Below are positions 6,129 through 7,890 of a stretch of 7,890 nt of DNA, one piece after another. Position 1 is the first letter of the stretch. Each line of letters begins with the position of its first letter. Below the pieces are notes generated by a model. It did no database searches. It was given only the letters and a program-made list of their open reading frames with translations, and was not told where the DNA came from. This DNA comes from Klenkia sp. (lineage in GTDB: Bacteria; Actinomycetota; Actinomycetes; Mycobacteriales; Geodermatophilaceae), in contig JAOPVM010000314.1 in the NCBI GenBank assembly GCA_025966215.1, positions 1 to 7,890 on the forward strand, in the 5' to 3' direction. Both the position numbers and the translations under genes were made by a program.

Positions 6129-6697
6129 CGGATCCTCTCCAGGCGTGCGGACATCACCGGGCGCAGCCGGCCGTCGTCCCCGGCGCGGTCGACGGCGTAC
6201 ATCAGCGCGCCGTCGACGATGCCGTAGAGCCGGGCCGCCTTGGTGACGTCGGGGTGGTCGGGGGTGCGGGCCAGCACGTCGCTGGCCAGCTCCCAGCTCG
6301 TGGTGGTGCGGGCGGTGCCGACGTAGATCTCGACCAGGCCCTCGGGGTGCGCGACGAGCAGCTCGACCTCGTCGTCCCCCCGCGGGCGCCAGAAGCCGCT
6401 CTCCCGGACGTCGGGACCGGCGACGGTGCCGTCGTCGGCGATCCGCCAGGTGCGCGACTCGTAGGACAGGAAGTCCCGCCCGTCGTGGGCGAAGCGCACC
6501 CACTGGCCGAACCGGTGGTCGCCCTGGGTCCCGGCGGCCTGGCCCTCGCCGTGCCACTCCCCCAGCAGCGGCAGCACCGACAGCAGCTCGTGGGCGACCT
6601 CCGGGCCGGTGCGCACGTCGGTGGTGTCGGTGACGGGCAGCTCGGTGGGGCCGGCGACGGGCTGCTCGGGCAGCCCGGCCGGTGTCGGGTTCGTCAT
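6125..6697 (-). CDS. Nitrobindin-like (FABP-like, THAP4 heme-binding fold) protein, probably heme-free
   Basis: The 190-aa product has a proline-rich N-terminal extension of about 35 residues followed by a nitrobindin-type ten-strand beta-barrel (PF08768, once called FABP-like/UPF0678). Diagnostic parts are 'LLPLLGEWHGEG'-type (GEWHGEG at 46-52), 'FLSYESRTWRI' (76-86), 'ESGFWRP' (99-105), 'VELLVAHPEGLVEIYVG' (111-127) and the C-terminal 'LRPVMSARLERIR'. In heme-binding nitrobindins a His near the last strand is the proximal iron ligand. Here that segment has no His, and the last His is H148. It therefore matches the 'ferric nitrobindin-like' subgroup expected not to bind heme; ligand and role are unknown. 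ATG 6695-6697 overlaps the stop of the upstream small membrane gene (ATGA), and its own stop overlaps the DUF885 start, so translation is probably coupled through all three genes. Confidence 0.88.
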   Translation of the reverse strand: MTNPTPAGLPEQPVAGPTELPVTDTTDVRTGPEVAHELLSVLPLLGEWHGEGQAAGTQGDHRFGQWVRFAHDGRDFLSYESRTWRIADDGTVAGPDVRESGFWRPRGDDEVELLVAHPEGLVEIYVGTARTTTSWELASDVLARTPDHPDVTKAARLYGIVDGALMYAVDRAGDDGRLRPVMSARLERIR

Positions 6698-6807
6698 CGG
6701 GAGCGTTCCGTCCTCTCGTGGCGGGTGAGTCGCAGGGCGCCGGCGGCGCACGCCAGCGCGGCCAGCACGGTGAGGGCGACGAGGACCCAGGCGGTGACCA
6801 GAGCCAT
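6694..6807 (-). CDS. 37-aa single-span membrane peptide, first gene of the operon
   Basis: The predicted product is MALVTAWVLVALTVLAALAC followed by AAGALRLTRHERTERSR: one hydrophobic helix (about residues 3-25) and a basic tail with five Arg. This topology predicts an inner-membrane anchor with the tail in the cytoplasm. Three things argue that it is real: the ATG lies exactly 6 nt after a TACCGT -10 hexamer (leaderless), its TGA overlaps the nitrobindin ATG by 4 bp, and it supplies the missing translation entry for that gene, which has no strong ribosome binding site of its own. An in-frame extension upstream is low-complexity and unlikely. I recognise no family. It may act mainly as a coupling leader or as a membrane partner. 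Confidence 0.55.
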   Translation of the reverse strand: MALVTAWVLVALTVLAALACAAGALRLTRHERTERSR

Positions 6808-6813
6808 GAGGCC

Positions 6814-6819
6814 ACGGTA
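6814..6819 (-). promoter_or_regulatory. -10 box of the membrane peptide-nitrobindin-DUF885 operon
   Basis: TACCGT on the minus strand fits TANNNT and is separated from the ATG at 6807 by 6 nt. Transcription would start at or within one base of the start codon, giving a leaderless mRNA. No recognisable -35 element is seen at 16-19 bp. Confidence 0.5.
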
Positions 6820-6831
6820 ACGAGCCCCGGC

Positions 6832-6898
6832 ACGTCGGTGGTCTCCGAGCCGTCGACGGTGACGTCGGCGTCCCCCTGGGGTCCTCCTCCACCGACGT
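6832..6898. repeat. Perfect 10-bp inverted repeat upstream of the operon
   Basis: ACGTCGGTGG at 6832-6841 is mirrored by CCACCGACGT at 6889-6898, with 47 bp between. The spacer contains a further GACGTCGG (6871-6878). It lies 13 bp upstream of the operon's -10 box, in a 150-bp stretch with no convincing gene. It could be paired regulator sites or an RNA stem; at this GC content chance is also possible. Confidence 0.3.
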
Positions 6899-6961
6899 CG
6901 ATGGCGGAGGACGCACGCTGGTCGTCGGAGCTGATCGACGCCGGGGGACGGGGACGCACGA

Positions 6962-6992
6962 GAGCCCGCCCCCACGACGTGGGGACGGGCTC
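6962..6992 (-). terminator. Hairpin terminator after sseC
   Basis: GAGCCCG-C-CCCCAC, loop GAC, GTGGGG-A-CGGGCTC forms a 14-position stem with one internal mismatch and a 3-nt loop. It starts 12 nt after the sseC stop codon. There is no T-run on the minus strand after it (TCTCGTG), so it is a GC-rich, U-poor terminator of the kind common in actinobacteria. It also separates this operon from the one downstream. Confidence 0.7.
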
Positions 6993-7004
6993 AGGTGAGG
7001 TGCC

Positions 7005-7298
7005 TCAGGCGATGGCGAGGGTGGTCTCGTTCAGGCCGACCTCGGCGGACAGGACCCGCTCGGCCTTGCCGACCCGGGCCAGCGAGCGCAGCTTCCAGTC
7101 ACCGGGGGCGGCGAAGAAGCGGAACTCGCCCTCGGGGCTGGTGACGACCTCGGCGGTGAACTCGTCGGTCGAGTCCAGCAGCCGGACGTAGGCACCGGCA
7201 ACGGGGTTGCCGTCGTGCCAGACCTGGCCCTGGATGACCGTCTGGGTGCTCAGGTCGATCCCGGCCAGCGAGCCGCCCTGCTTCGGCGCGGAGCACAC
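7005..7298 (-). CDS. sseC: DUF1416 domain protein SseC
   Basis: The 97-aa product starts MCSAPKQGG and continues 'IDLSTQTVIQGQVWHDG', 'VAGAYVRLLDSTDEFTAEVV', 'SPEGEFRFFAAPGDWKLR' and ends 'LNETTLAIA'. This is the whole of DUF1416 (PF07210), the actinobacterial SseC family. The pattern (GxV, VAGAYVRLLD, GEFRFFAAPGDW) looks like a carboxypeptidase-regulatory-type beta sandwich. The GTG start at 7296-7298 gives the conserved MC-APxQG N-terminus and lies 2 nt after the sulfurtransferase stop. In M. tuberculosis sseC genes are likewise paired with cysA2/cysA3, so a role with the sulfurtransferase is inferred. Its biochemical activity is not established. The gene ends before the hairpin at 6962-6992. 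Confidence 0.9.
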   Translation of the reverse strand: MCSAPKQGGSLAGIDLSTQTVIQGQVWHDGNPVAGAYVRLLDSTDEFTAEVVTSPEGEFRFFAAPGDWKLRSLARVGKAERVLSAEVGLNETTLAIA

Positions 7299-7300
7299 GG

Positions 7301-7890
7301 TCAGGCGCCCTTGGCGATCGGGACGCCGATGAGCGAGCCGTACTCGGTCCACGAGCCGTCGTAGTTCTTCACGTCGGCGTGGCCCAGCAGCTCGCGCAGC
7401 ACGAACCAGCTGTGGCTGGAACGCTCGCCGATGCGGCAGTAGGCGATGGTCGACTTGCCGTCCTCGAGGCCGGCGTCGGCGTAGAGCTTCGCGAGCTCCT
7501 CGTCGCTCTTGAACGTGCCGTCCTCGTTCGCGGCCTTGCTCCACGGCACGTTGACCGCCGAGGGGATGTGGCCGGGACGCTGGGCGCCCTCCTGCGGCAG
7601 GTGCGCCGGGGCCACGAGCTTGCCGGCGAACTCGTCGGGGCTGCGCACGTCGACCAGGTTCTTGGTGCCGATCGCGGCCACGACCTCGTCGCGGAAGGCC
7701 CGGATGGAGGTGTCGGGCTCGGCGGCCTGGTACTGGGTGGCCGGGCGGTCGACGGTCGCGCTGGACAGCGGGCGGCCGTCGAGCTCCCACTTCTTGCGGC
7801 CGCCGTCGATCAGCTTGACGTCGCGGTGGCCGTAGACCTTGAAGTACCAGTAGGCGTAGGCGGCGAACCAGTTGTTGTTGCCGCCGTAGA
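7301..7890 (-). CDS. cysA2: Thiosulfate sulfurtransferase, rhodanese type, CysA2-like (partial, N-terminus beyond the window)
   Basis: 195 codons are visible, plus two bases of a split codon; the N-terminal third lies beyond the right edge. The visible part begins in the first, inactive rhodanese domain ('YGGNNNWFAAYAYWYFKVYG', 'DVKLIDGGRKKWELDGRPL') and contains the whole catalytic second domain: 'IRAFRDEVVAAIGTKNLVDVRSPDEF', 'RPGHIPSAVNVPW', the active loop CRIGERS with the persulfide-forming Cys (codon 7436-7438), 'SSHSWFVLRELLG' and 'VKNYDGSWTEYGSLIGVPI'. It transfers sulfane sulfur from thiosulfate to cyanide or, in the cell, to thiol acceptors. The CRIGERSSH loop and the following sseC gene match the mycobacterial CysA2 family; the symbol is by that similarity. 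Two nucleotides separate it from sseC, so they form one operon. Confidence 0.93.
   Translation of the reverse strand, partial: YGGNNNWFAAYAYWYFKVYGHRDVKLIDGGRKKWELDGRPLSSATVDRPATQYQAAEPDTSIRAFRDEVVAAIGTKNLVDVRSPDEFAGKLVAPAHLPQEGAQRPGHIPSAVNVPWSKAANEDGTFKSDEELAKLYADAGLEDGKSTIAYCRIGERSSHSWFVLRELLGHADVKNYDGSWTEYGSLIGVPIAKGA

Noticed and set aside
4503..6227. Plus-strand 574-aa reading frame opposite the DUF885 gene
   Set aside because: A typical high-GC antisense shadow: no domain, repetitive Arg/Gly/Val/Pro composition, and complete family motifs on the other strand.
6129..6959. 840-aa version of the DUF885 protein
   Set aside because: The upstream 277 residues are Arg/Pro/Ala-rich and overlap the nitrobindin-like gene in another frame. 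The ATG at 6128 has a ribosome binding site and an ATGA junction.
7005..7790. 261-aa frame spanning the sulfurtransferase and sseC
   Set aside because: Its first part is an Arg-rich shadow of the sulfurtransferase frame; only the last 97 residues are the real DUF1416 protein, starting at GTG 7298.

Overview
The window is GC-rich throughout, with mostly G/C third codon positions, GTG starts, TANNNT -10 boxes and several start codons that look leaderless. This points to a high-GC actinobacterium. The gene set (DUF222/13E12 protein, SseC-type DUF1416, CysA2-type sulfurtransferase, nitrobindin-like protein) fits that, and a Geodermatophilaceae-like host (Blastococcus, Modestobacter, Geodermatophilus) is my impression only. 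There is no transposase, integrase, tRNA, rRNA or CRISPR array. Most of the window is chromosomal housekeeping and accessory sequence, with several unusual small features.

Left part (1-1650, minus strand): a DUF222/13E12-family gene runs off the left edge. It is preceded by a near-perfect mycobacterial-type LexA (SOS) box, a -10 hexamer and a good ribosome binding site. Upstream of it lies an atypical short-chain dehydrogenase that keeps the nucleotide-binding glycine motif but lacks the catalytic Ser and Tyr.

Centre-left (1762-3430, plus strand): nhaA encodes a Na+/H+ antiporter with all core motifs and an acidic C-terminal tail resembling a thrombospondin type 3 calcium loop. After it comes a compact element with no ordinary gene: a promoter-like pair, a 16-nt sequence that can pair end to end with the 3' tail of 16S rRNA, an 11-codon ORF and several hairpins. 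No plus-strand gene follows it closely, so it may be a free-standing small transcript. I consider this the most interesting unexplained structure here.

Centre (3426-4450): an unrecognised tryptophan-rich 206-aa protein (minus) and a small four-helix membrane protein gene (plus) diverge from start codons 18 bp apart. The membrane protein gene carries a single-base frameshift.

Right-centre (4437-6819, minus strand): a tight three-gene operon. A 37-aa single-span membrane peptide, a nitrobindin-like beta-barrel protein without the expected heme histidine, and a DUF885 metallopeptidase-like protein are joined by two successive 4-bp ATGA overlaps. It starts from a probable leaderless promoter.

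Right end (6962-7890, minus strand): a rhodanese-type thiosulfate sulfurtransferase (CysA2-like, cut by the window edge) is followed 2 nt later by sseC (DUF1416). The pair ends at a strong hairpin terminator and is the familiar actinobacterial sulfur-metabolism couple.
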